Shown: positions 24,026 through 32,251 of the stretch, piece by piece
Position numbering within the stretch: position 1 is the first letter of the stretch
Layout of the letters: each line of letters begins with the position of its first letter
Source: Halorientalis marina
GTDB taxonomy: Archaea; Halobacteriota; Halobacteria; Halobacteriales; Haloarculaceae
Direction of reading: 5' to 3'
DNA: 64,000 nt
Assembly: GCF_023028345.1 (NCBI RefSeq)
Contig: NZ_CP095489.1
Span: 1 to 64,000, forward strand
The notes under the pieces: model-generated
Told to the model about the DNA's origin: nothing
The model's database searches: none
Seen by the model: only the letters and a program-made list of their open reading frames with translations
Program-made: the position numbers and the translations under genes

Positions 24026-25282
24026 TTACTCCAGAACCCGATGCCGCTTGGCAGTTTCACGAATATCGTCGAGCTCTCCGAGTTCACTTTCGAGTGCGTC
24101 GAGGGCCGACGACAGGGAGACATCAAGCTCGTATTCGTTGTAGTTTCCGCGTCCACTCGACGAGTCGACCAACCGTAAAATCCCGTGGAGGCTCAAATCC
24201 GACAAGTGGTCGTGTACCCGCCTGCGTTTCAGTGGTTCACTACCGTGATTTCGAAGAACTGCTTGATATCGCTCATAGATCAGTTTCGTTCGTTCAGGCG
24301 TTTCACCTTCTGCCGCTAGCTGGCAGACAGTCAGGAGCACATACTGCCCCTGCCGGGTCAACGAATGCATCCCTTCGACAACCTGTTGTCGCTGGATCTG
24401 ATGCTTGGCCTCCCGAACGTGGTCTTCGGTGATTTCCGCCTCTCCACCCGCCATCGCGTCGTTCTCGGCGATATCGGCTGCTTTCCGGAGTAACCGTAAC
24501 GCCTGCCGAGCAGATCCCGAGTCCTGTGCAGAGAATGCGGCGCACAGTGGGATTACATCTGATTCGAGGACATCGTCGTAGAGCGCGATATCGGCTCGCT
24601 GCTTGAGAATATTCTGCAGTTCAGTCGCGTCGTACGGAGGGAACAAGATTTCCTCTTCGCAAAGAGTGTCCTTGACTTTCGGAGAGAGGTTTTCTCGGAA
24701 CTTGAAGTCGTTCGAGATGCCGACCACACCGATTTTCACATCGAGATCCAATTGCGAGCGTGCTCGTGGAAGCTCGTACAGAATATCGTCATCCGAGCCG
24801 ATGTTATCGATCTCGTCCAGAACCACGAGAATAGTCCCACCGATCGACTCAAGGTCGTTGTAGAGTTCGTTGAAGATGCGTTTTTGTTGATACCCGGTTT
24901 CGCTCATCGGTTCGCGCGAAGACGAGACTGTGGTGAGAGGGTGAGAAGGAGAGCGAATCTCGTTCACGAGATTGACCGCTACCTGATAGGATGTGGTGCA
25001 GCCAGTACAGTTGAGTTCAATAACGTTGAGATCGACGTCGTCGTACTCTCCGGCGGATTCTTGCAGCTCCTCAAGAAGATCGTGCGTAGCAGCTGTCTTC
25101 CCGACGCCGGTAACGCCATACAGAAAGACGTTGTTCGGTTGCCAGCCCTGAATGACAGGACGGAGAGCGGCCGCATATTCGTCGAGTTCTTCGTCCCGCT
25201 CCTCGAGTGTCTCTGGCTGGTAATCATCCCGGAGGACGTCTTTATCCTGGATGATGAACGATTCTCGATTGAATCGGCCCAT
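24026..25282 (-). CDS. orc1: Orc1/Cdc6-type replication initiator
   Basis: 418 aa. AAA+ module with Walker A GVTGVGKT (56-63) and Walker B ILVVLDEIDNIG (151-162), followed by a lid and a C-terminal winged helix (LTRQGQYVLLTVCQLAAEGE ... VHDHLSDLSLHGILRLVDS). Family role: binds origin boxes next to its own gene and opens the origin. ATG 25282 (MGRFNRESF) is preferred over 25294 because a TATA-like TTTTATGA lies about 29 bp upstream. Flanked by 20-bp repeats on both sides, so it is the cognate initiator of this origin. Confidence 0.93.
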   Translation of the reverse strand: MGRFNRESFIIQDKDVLRDDYQPETLEERDEELDEYAAALRPVIQGWQPNNVFLYGVTGVGKTAATHDLLEELQESAGEYDDVDLNVIELNCTGCTTSYQVAVNLVNEIRSPSHPLTTVSSSREPMSETGYQQKRIFNELYNDLESIGGTILVVLDEIDNIGSDDDILYELPRARSQLDLDVKIGVVGISNDFKFRENLSPKVKDTLCEEEILFPPYDATELQNILKQRADIALYDDVLESDVIPLCAAFSAQDSGSARQALRLLRKAADIAENDAMAGGEAEITEDHVREAKHQIQRQQVVEGMHSLTRQGQYVLLTVCQLAAEGETPERTKLIYERYQAVLRNHGSEPLKRRRVHDHLSDLSLHGILRLVDSSSGRGNYNEYELDVSLSSALDALESELGELDDIRETAKRHRVLE

Positions 25283-25391
25283 AGGCGGACTCAAGACGAA
25301 GAGCCATCATAAAACCAGGGGTTCCAGTATCACCACTAACCCACCACTCGGACCAGTTATGCCAGTACCGCCCTCGGTTATAAAACACACA

Positions 25392-25411
25392 CACTCCACT
25401 ATTGCCAGTAA
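25392..25411 (-). repeat. origin-box-like repeat 4
   Basis: Minus-strand TTACTGGCAATAGTGGAGTG, identical to repeat 1. Confidence 0.7.
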
Positions 25412-25589
25412 ACCTTTGCAACAACTGGAGGGGGTCGTTGACCCCCTCTCTAATTAGCGGTGCTTTTAATACATTGTATGTTAAACCGAATCCGTACTAG
25501 TGAAAACTCGACTAGCTATAGTAGGTTTAGATAACAGTAACTAGACTAGAGACGTGGCATCTTCTGCCCTCCTGTCCATTCTCCCCTCG

Positions 25590-25609
25590 TTACTGGCAAT
25601 GGTGGAGTG
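25590..25609 (+). repeat. origin-box-like repeat 5
   Basis: TTACTGGCAATGGTGGAGTG, one base different from repeats 1 and 4, opposite orientation to repeat 4 across the AT-rich stretch. Confidence 0.7.
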
Positions 25610-25860
25610 AGAGAGGTACTTAAACGACGGTGTTATTGGCAATACTGGCAACTCTGGTTACCCTTTCCCTGCTACCATCGTTGCCTACCCGATATTCCAG
25701 TCGAAATCTACCCTTCCCGACACCAATCGATCGATGACCGTGGACCTCTTTTCACATGTTTCGCTCGTTCCCACTTCCCGATGATGACCGTTTCTGAATC
25801 TACTCTCCGTGATCCCTACCGTTCATCGTGATTCGAATTTCGACCGATACAGATCATCGA

Positions 25861-25900
25861 TTAACCAACAAAGCGCATGTATTGACGGTATGTTGGTTAA
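25861..25900. repeat. inverted repeat TTAACCAACA/TGTTGGTTAA, copy 6
   Basis: Perfect 10-bp arms (25861-25870, 25891-25900), 40 bp. It lies between the origin and the broken orc1/cdc6, far from any clear start codon. Confidence 0.75.
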
Positions 25901-26024
25901 CTATTCATGGCCTATGCTCGATTCGCGGTCGGCACTCAGTACTAGTACCGTGATTTCGGCGTTTCGCGATTCCGCAAGGGTTCGTTTGATTGCCGCTCGA
26001 TCTCACCCAATCGGAGACAGGATA

Positions 26025-27052
26025 TTACTGCATTGGCGACGCAGTTTCCGAACCGACGGGTGAGTACTCCCGGTCCCGGCTCGTGCCTTCCGCATCAAGG
26101 AGGTTGTACTGGACCATCTTGGAGAGATACGTCCGCACTGTCCGTTTCGTCCGAGGATCGTCGACCTTCTCGGTATAGCGCTCGTGAATCTCGCTCGGCC
26201 CGACCGGGCCGTGCTCGCGAACGATGTCGTAGACGACGCGCTGGTGCGGCGTGAGCGAGTCGAGACTCTTCTGCTTGATCTGGGCCCGAGCATCCTCGGC
26301 GGCGTCCAGGAGAATATCGTCGGTGATGCGCTCGTGGTTCTCGCGATCGGCCTTGCCGGCGGCCGTTCGGAGGATACCGATTGCGAGACGGGCGTCGCCG
26401 GCGGCCGCGTCGGCGATCCGGTAGAGCTGGTCGTCGGTGATGACGTCCTCGTCGAGCCCCATTTCGCCCGCGCACTCAGAATGTCGTACAGCTGCTCGTC
26501 GTGGTACTTGTCCATCCGGACGTGCTCGCTGGAGCGCAGCCGGCTCACGAGGCGATCGTCGACGCGGCTGAACAGCTCCTCTTCCTTGTTCGCGATGCAG
26601 ATGATCGCGAATTGCGGGAGGCTGTGGAGGTCGTAGATGACGCTGGGGTCCTCCAGTTGGTCGACCTCGTCGAGGATGACGACGGTTCGCGGGCCGTCAT
26701 GCTGCTGGAGGCGGTCGACGAGTTCGTCGTGCGGTGTCGACTGCCGGTGGATGTCGATGGTGGCGCCGAGGTCGTCGAGGATCTGGTAGAGCGTCCGGAA
26801 TCGGGTGTAGTTGCGCCAGCAGTTGACGTAGGTGGTCTCGACGTCGAGGACCTCTTCCCGGAGTCGTTCGGTGACGAACTTGGAGATGCAGGTCTTACCG
26901 GTGCCGCTGGGGCCGGTGACGATGGCCGTGTCGGTGGGTTCGCCGTTCGTGATGGGCTCGAGGACGCTAGAGAGATGGTTGACCTCAGCGTCGCGATGCT
27001 CAACTTCCCGAGGGACGAACCCGGCGCGGAGAACGCGAGCATCGCGGATCAT
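26025..27052 (-). pseudogene. second orc1/cdc6, broken by a single-base frameshift
   Basis: The N-terminal part from ATG 27052 has Walker A GPSGTGKT and Walker B VVILDEVDQLED, reading to LYDILSARAK. The expected continuation GLDEDVITDDQLYRIADAAAGDARLAIG and the winged-helix C terminus (LTPHQRVVYDIVREHGPVGPSEIHERY) are in another frame (26025-26462). On the coding strand GCGAAATGGGG occurs where GCGGAAATGGGG would restore ARAEMGLDED, so one G is missing near 26465. Restored protein is about 342 aa, shorter than the intact paralogue. A genuine pseudogene or a sequencing error. Confidence 0.85.
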
Positions 27053-27241
27053 CGTTACTTGATAGACTGATTTTCTGGCTAGTACTAAAAACGTGACCGG
27101 GGTGTTTCCGGAAAGTACTATTCAATCTCAGTTCAATCCGAGTTTGACCACGCTGTGATGCGGTTCGTTTTGAGGAAACCAAGCATTTCCGGAAACACCT
27201 GAGGTCGAACGTAATGTGGCGTTTGGCAAGGCAATGCCACG

Positions 27242-27391
27242 TCAATCATACCCCAGTGCTTCAAAAAACCGCGATATCATAGTCGCTGTCTTGTACGTGA
27301 CGAGCATCTGGTTGCCGGAATTGTACTTTTCAGCAAACCAGTCCACGACATCATACAGTAGCTGTGCTTCGGCTTTGTATGTCGAGTCCAT
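27242..27391 (-). CDS. possible small protein
   Basis: 49 codons, MDSTYKAEAQLLYDVVDWFA ... FFEALGYD. Composition looks protein-like and a stop directly precedes the ATG. No Shine-Dalgarno or TATA box is clear. Rest of 27053-27683 (630 bp) shows no other gene; TTTTTAATAG at 27593 and TGTATAAGA at 27660 may be promoter elements for the next gene. Confidence 0.3.
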   Translation of the reverse strand: MDSTYKAEAQLLYDVVDWFAEKYNSGNQMLVTYKTATMISRFFEALGYD

Positions 27392-27683
27392 TCAAAATCG
27401 TACTCTCCGTCCGGGGACAGGACGACGGGGGAGACGTGTCCGATACGATAGCAACGGGAATTCAGTGTTCCGGTCGGTTGAACTACGGTTCAGGGGCGGC
27501 GAAAATTGTTTCATTGTCGAGAGCGACACGGTCATGTCATAGGTGTCACAATACCCCACCTCAAATTCCAGTAATTTACCCAACACGACAAATTTTTAAT
27601 AGCGGCCAAGGGGATGGATAATGGCGCCGTGACTGGTTAAGGGATAGAACAAAGTATCCTGTATAAGAAAGAACCCAATATCC

Positions 27684-30600
27684 TTGCCGACTAATCAGCA
27701 CTCTCTCTTCGACGCGGACCTAGTGGATGAGTACTTACAGCAACAGGAAGTCGAACGCCCAGTCGATACCGACGACATTGTTGATGCCGTGGAAGGCTGG
27801 ACGGGAACGAGCACGTCACTCACTGAGCGCAACCTGCAGCAATCGTTCGTAAGTGACATTTTCAGCGATGTACTTGGATACACTCGACCGCGCGGCAGCG
27901 CCGGTGAATTCCAGCTCCTCCCTGAATCACTCTCCGAAGGCGGTGACGGGTTCCCCGACGTTCTACTCGGTCACTTCGAACAGGACGACGGGGATCTCAC
28001 TGAAGACGTCAGGAAAGTCGTCGGAGAGCTGAAAGACCCGGGGACGGACCTCGATAAAGTCGATCCATCGCGCCTCAAATCACCGGTGGAGCAGGCATTC
28101 GAGTACGCGATCACGAACGGTCTGTCCGTTCGGTGGGTTGTCGCGTCGAACATGGAAGTAGTCAGGTTGTACCACCACGGCAGTATCGACCATTACGAGG
28201 AGTGGGAGATCGACGAGTTCCTTGACGCCGACGGTGAGTTGACCGAGACGTTCTGGGAATTCTACTTCATTATGCACCGACGGTTCCTAATCGGTGAGGA
28301 TGCCGATTCGGACATCGAGGACCTCATGGCGCAGAACCTGTCCGAACGGTTGGAACTCACCGAGGACTTCTACCAATTCTACCGGGAAGCTGTGGAGGAC
28401 GTGTACGAGGAAATTATCAACGAAGCCCCGGAACTCGGCGAATCCAGCGACGGGCAACTCGCCGCGATTCAAGCCGCTCAAACCCTGATACACCGCGGTC
28501 TCGTAATTTGCTTCTTCTCAGACCACCCGTCCGGACTACTCCCGGACGACCTGCTTGAGGACGTCGTCAGCACCGGCGCGACACTCCCGACGCTGGACGA
28601 CCGGAAAATCTACCCGCTCATTCAGGATATGTTCAGAGTCATCGACACTGGGAGCCCGGACGAGTACCCGTACGATATCTTCGGGTACGACGGCGGGTTG
28701 TTCGAGGAGGACGAAGTGCTGCAGTCAGTGACCCTCCCGGACGAGTTGTTCACTCGGGAATACGAGATCGGGGATACGACGATTAACGGCGTGTACGGGT
28801 TCTACGAGTACGACTTCCACCAAGACCTGAATGAGCACGTTCTCGGCCGTATCTTCGAGGAGAGCGTGGGTGATATCGAGCAGGTGCGAGCGAACCTCGC
28901 AGAAGGCGAATCGAACCCGTTCAGCGGTGACCGAGGGGACTATGGCCTGTACTTCACGCGGGAGGGTCTCACCGAGTACGTCGCCGAGCACGCGATACAG
29001 GACCTTCTACAGGACAAGCGCACGAAGATTCGGGACGAGTTAGACCTTGAGAACGGGGAGATGGAGATGGAGAACCCCGACAAGGAATTCCTTGAAGCCT
29101 ACCTGAAGGAAATTGTCAACATCCGAATCGCGGACATCGCGTGCGGGTCCGGTGCGTTCCTGGTTTCTTGTTTCAACCACTTGAGTCGTGAGGCGCGACG
29201 GGTGCACGAAAAGCTCCGATCCGCACGAGCGACCGGATCCGACGGTCACTACCAAGTTTCACTTGAATCGTACGAGCAGACTGAAATCGACATTCTCGAC
29301 AAATCGCTGCATGGTAACGACCTGCTGCAGGAAGCGATTGAAATCTCGAAACTCTCCGTGTGGCTACGCAGCGCGCGGAAGAATACGTCGCTCGGTATGC
29401 TTACTGGGAATTTCGCGTCGCAAGACGCACTCGACGGTGAAATCCAATTCGAAGACGAGGATGAAACGCCCGGATTCGGCGAATTCGACCTGATTATCGG
29501 GAATCCGCCGTGGGGCGGGCAGGTGAGTCCCGAAGCCGCGGAGTGGTTGAGTGACGAGTTCGGCGACGAATTCGACGTCGATAATCTCGACACGTACGAA
29601 CTGTTCATTCTCGTCGCACTGAAATACTTGAACGACGACGGACGGTTAGCGTTCGTACTCCCGCAAACCCTGTTGAATCCGGACCACTCCGGTGTCCGCG
29701 AGCACTTACTGGAGAACTACACGTTCGAACGGTACCATATGATCGGAGCCGACTGGTTCGGTCCAGAAATCCGGATGAACACCACGACGCTGCAAGTCCG
29801 GAACGAGGATCCGAGCGACGGGAATACGTTCCGTAGCATGACGCTCGTAGACGATGACCGGCGAGCGGCGATAGAAGGTGAGTTGAGCCTGTCACAGCTG
29901 GAGTCGGCGTATTCATTCGATATCCCGCAGGACCGGTGCATCGAGTCCGGGGAGATCGAGCCGTTCCGCTACACTACAGACGACGAGATACTCGGGACGA
30001 TGCAGTCGAACTCAATTCCGCTCGGTGCGTTATGTGAATCACACCGCGGAGTTGAGCTTAACAAAGCCGGGCACATCATTCAGTGCCCCGCATGCGGAGT
30101 GTGGATGCCGCCGCCGCGAGGACGTGACCCGGACACGAAGAAAACGTGCCCCGACTGTGAGACTGAATTCGAGTACCAGAACAAGCTCGGGGAAGAGTAC
30201 ATCGTTTCCGACGACCCGGCAGACGGTGATGTGACGTACATGGACGGGGATTCCTTCGGGGAACGGTACGATCACTTGACGCTAAAAGGGTTAGACACCG
30301 GGTACAACGGAATTCAGTACAAGGACGAGGAGATCTATCGCGGGGATAAAGTGTTCATCAGGCAAGCCGGTGTAGGTCTGTCCGTCGCGTACCACGGTGA
30401 TCCCGTGTACTGCCCGCAAAGCGTCTACATCTACAAAATCCGGGACGACCGGAGTGAAATGCGGAACTGGTACGTTGACATTGACCCTGATGACGAGGAG
30501 TATGACGGGAAGTGGACCGTCCCGGAGAATATCCCAGACGGATTGAACACGGAAACGTACCACAAGTTCCTGTTAGGCGCGTTGAACTCCCGCGTATTCC

Positions 30601-30998
30601 ATTACTACGTGTTCAAACGGTTCGGTGAAATTGATGCTGCGCAGGCATTCGCTAAGCTGACACAGACGAAAATCCGGTCGCTCCCGATCCCTGTTGCGAA
30701 GCTAACGACAGAGGAGGGCGTGGAGACGGCAGAGAAAATCGCAGAGTGTGTCGAGGAGTTGCTGGCCGGTGACGGGGAGTTAGGTGGAGAAACGGACTGG
30801 AAGATCGAGCAAGCACTACAGGACTTGTACGGTCTCGACGGAAGCGACATGGTCCATATCTCTAACCAGATGGGTCTCGTCGCGTATCATCAAACGATGC
30901 AGGAGCTGTACCCTGATGGGAAGCCGCCGGCACCGGAGCGGAAGCAGGACGTGACGTTGAACGTGGACGCCGCGGAAGCGGCCGAAGCGGACGATTAG
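27684..30998 (+). CDS. type IIG restriction enzyme/N6-adenine methyltransferase
   Basis: 1104 aa. N-terminal PD-(D/E)xK nuclease-like pattern GFPDVLLG (about 89-96) ... VGELK (112-116). Methyltransferase motif [12 protein letters not shown] (about 484-494), motif IV GNPPWGG (606-612), then a target-recognition region with a zinc site CPACGVW ... CPDCE (about 800-824). This Eco57I-like arrangement cuts and methylates DNA with one chain. The start is TTG; no ATG fits better. High-GC neighbour genes 31011-37683 form a possible defence island. Confidence 0.85.
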   Translation: MPTNQHSLFDADLVDEYLQQQEVERPVDTDDIVDAVEGWTGTSTSLTERNLQQSFVSDIFSDVLGYTRPRGSAGEFQLLPESLSEGGDGFPDVLLGHFEQDDGDLTEDVRKVVGELKDPGTDLDKVDPSRLKSPVEQAFEYAITNGLSVRWVVASNMEVVRLYHHGSIDHYEEWEIDEFLDADGELTETFWEFYFIMHRRFLIGEDADSDIEDLMAQNLSERLELTEDFYQFYREAVEDVYEEIINEAPELGESSDGQLAAIQAAQTLIHRGLVICFFSDHPSGLLPDDLLEDVVSTGATLPTLDDRKIYPLIQDMFRVIDTGSPDEYPYDIFGYDGGLFEEDEVLQSVTLPDELFTREYEIGDTTINGVYGFYEYDFHQDLNEHVLGRIFEESVGDIEQVRANLAEGESNPFSGDRGDYGLYFTREGLTEYVAEHAIQDLLQDKRTKIRDELDLENGEMEMENPDKEFLEAYLKEIVNIRIADIACGSGAFLVSCFNHLSREARRVHEKLRSARATGSDGHYQVSLESYEQTEIDILDKSLHGNDLLQEAIEISKLSVWLRSARKNTSLGMLTGNFASQDALDGEIQFEDEDETPGFGEFDLIIGNPPWGGQVSPEAAEWLSDEFGDEFDVDNLDTYELFILVALKYLNDDGRLAFVLPQTLLNPDHSGVREHLLENYTFERYHMIGADWFGPEIRMNTTTLQVRNEDPSDGNTFRSMTLVDDDRRAAIEGELSLSQLESAYSFDIPQDRCIESGEIEPFRYTTDDEILGTMQSNSIPLGALCESHRGVELNKAGHIIQCPACGVWMPPPRGRDPDTKKTCPDCETEFEYQNKLGEEYIVSDDPADGDVTYMDGDSFGERYDHLTLKGLDTGYNGIQYKDEEIYRGDKVFIRQAGVGLSVAYHGDPVYCPQSVYIYKIRDDRSEMRNWYVDIDPDDEEYDGKWTVPENIPDGLNTETYHKFLLGALNSRVFHYYVFKRFGEIDAAQAFAKLTQTKIRSLPIPVAKLTTEEGVETAEKIAECVEELLAGDGELGGETDWKIEQALQDLYGLDGSDMVHISNQMGLVAYHQTMQELYPDGKPPAPERKQDVTLNVDAAEAAEADD

Positions 30999-31010
30999 AC
31001 GGCGACGCGG

Positions 31011-31262
31011 CTACTCTTCGGGGACGAGATCTGCGTGCCGAAATTCGACGGGAAGTACGCCACCGTCCTCAACGGCGCGTACACGGTACGTGAACCGGTC
31101 CGAGTCGCGCCCGCTCTCTCGGTCTAAGTCGTCGGCGAACCGGTCTACGACCTCGCAGCGGACGCCGTGGAAGCGACTGTCCGGGTCATCCGGGTCGAGA
31201 TACACGCGCACTGTGTCGTCCGGGTCGTACGGGTCCGGTGAGGGTTGCGGGATGTCTTCCAT
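31011..31262 (-). CDS. small acidic beta-rich protein
   Basis: 83 aa, MEDIPQPSPDPYDPDDTVRVYLDPDDPDSRF ... VRAVEDGGVLPVEFRHADLVPEE in order. Pattern of short strands around 'VRVYLDPDDPDSRFHG' and 'LPVEFRHADLVP' suggests an SH3/KOW-like barrel. It is convergent with the type IIG gene, 12 bp apart. The start at 31262 is preferred to 31292. No family recognised; may regulate or assist the enzyme (inference). Confidence 0.45.
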   Translation of the reverse strand: MEDIPQPSPDPYDPDDTVRVYLDPDDPDSRFHGVRCEVVDRFADDLDRESGRDSDRFTYRVRAVEDGGVLPVEFRHADLVPEE

Positions 31263-31321
31263 TCCCTGTCTTCGAGTACCCCGACCACCCATTTATTATC
31301 AACGAGTGACGGTTAACCAGT

Positions 31322-32098
31322 ATGTTCGAACGTTTCCGTGACTATATCCCTCAATTCAGCTTTACTGCAGTGAAGGCCGTTTTCGTCGAGAACTTCGTCT
31401 TCTGGCAGTCAAATACTGAGGTTCCGACCGAGGACCTGCAAGACACTATCGAGCGGCAAAGCAAACCAGTCGTGAAGAGTCGAAGGAGGGAGACCCAGTC
31501 GAAAAGCGGCCGAGGCAGCACGTTCGATATTCTCACGATCCAGCTGGAAAATCTCGGTGAAGGCGTCGCTCAGAACCTGTATGTTCGGCCCACACTCGTC
31601 GTCAGTTACGATCCAGACCCCGGAGAAGGGACGCCTATCGACATAGAGGACGCGTGTTTCCTCACTCCCGCCGGTGACGGATTCGAGATCCTCCCAAGAT
31701 ACTTCCCGTTGAACAGGACCGAGGGAGACCAGTTTGAAAATAACTCACGGGAGGGCGGGGTGTTAAGCCCAAATGAAGGCCGTGTCGAGTTCAGCACGCA
31801 AGTTGAGTTTGAGGAGGTGTTCCACGGCGAAGAGGGTCGAGCCGAGTACGTCCGGTCGCCAGTGTTTGAGACAACTCAGCGACTGTATGACGCCGGGATT
31901 CGATATGTTTCCTTCCAGCTACACGTGCTGTATACGGACGTGAACGAGAACGTGTATTTTAATCAGGTGATGGGGAAGCCAGGTGAGATTACTGGTGGGG
32001 TGACGCTGGAGGATATCCGCGAATTCCGATTCTCGTCGGAGTCTTCAGATCACAAGTTGCAACGACGGGTCGAAGAGACATTCAAGTACCCGCCGTGA
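31322..32098 (+). CDS. hypothetical protein between IIG and AddB-like genes
   Basis: 258 aa. Short N-terminal hydrophobic patch (IPQFSFTAVKAVFVENFVFW), possibly membrane- or surface-associated, then beta-rich sequence with NLGEGVAQNLYVRPTLVVSY and a segment resembling bacterial 'neighbour of defence' unknowns. No catalytic motif. Divergent from 31011-31262 with a 59-bp gap. Confidence 0.5.
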   Translation: MFERFRDYIPQFSFTAVKAVFVENFVFWQSNTEVPTEDLQDTIERQSKPVVKSRRRETQSKSGRGSTFDILTIQLENLGEGVAQNLYVRPTLVVSYDPDPGEGTPIDIEDACFLTPAGDGFEILPRYFPLNRTEGDQFENNSREGGVLSPNEGRVEFSTQVEFEEVFHGEEGRAEYVRSPVFETTQRLYDAGIRYVSFQLHVLYTDVNENVYFNQVMGKPGEITGGVTLEDIREFRFSSESSDHKLQRRVEETFKYPP

Positions 32099-32220
32099 GT
32101 TGTGAGCGGTGTTTGTGAGGTTTGAATCTTCCATTCATACAGAACGACGGTCCGGGCTATAGGACTCACGACCGTCGTTCTGAAGCTGTACATTTCCAAA
32201 GCCTGATCTAACTGACAAAG

Positions 32221-32228
32221 ATTTAACC
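32221..32228 (+). promoter_or_regulatory. TATA box for the AddB-like gene
   Basis: ATTTAACC, centred about 28 bp before the GTG at 32252, predicting a leaderless transcript and supporting the GTG start. Confidence 0.5.
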
Positions 32229-32251
32229 GACATCACTGACTGTCTCTGAGC

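Larger units (their letters stand above)
25283..25860. other. putative replication origin (boxes plus AT-rich stretch)
   Basis: Non-coding 0.58 kb upstream of orc1. A box at 25392-25411 (minus) and one at 25590-25609 (plus) point away from a 180-bp AT-rich stretch (25450-25560, with many TTTAAT/GTTAAAC/TAGATAAC tracts) that would be the unwinding element; degenerate copies follow at 25632-25658. This is the classic haloarchaeal plan of origin boxes around an AT-rich region next to orc1/cdc6. Confidence 0.75.

Noticed and set aside
8538-25900. Inverted repeats as insertion-sequence ends or replication-origin boxes
   Set aside because: Spacer is only about 20 bp, no target duplication or transposase is nearby, and the origin has its own different 20-bp boxes.
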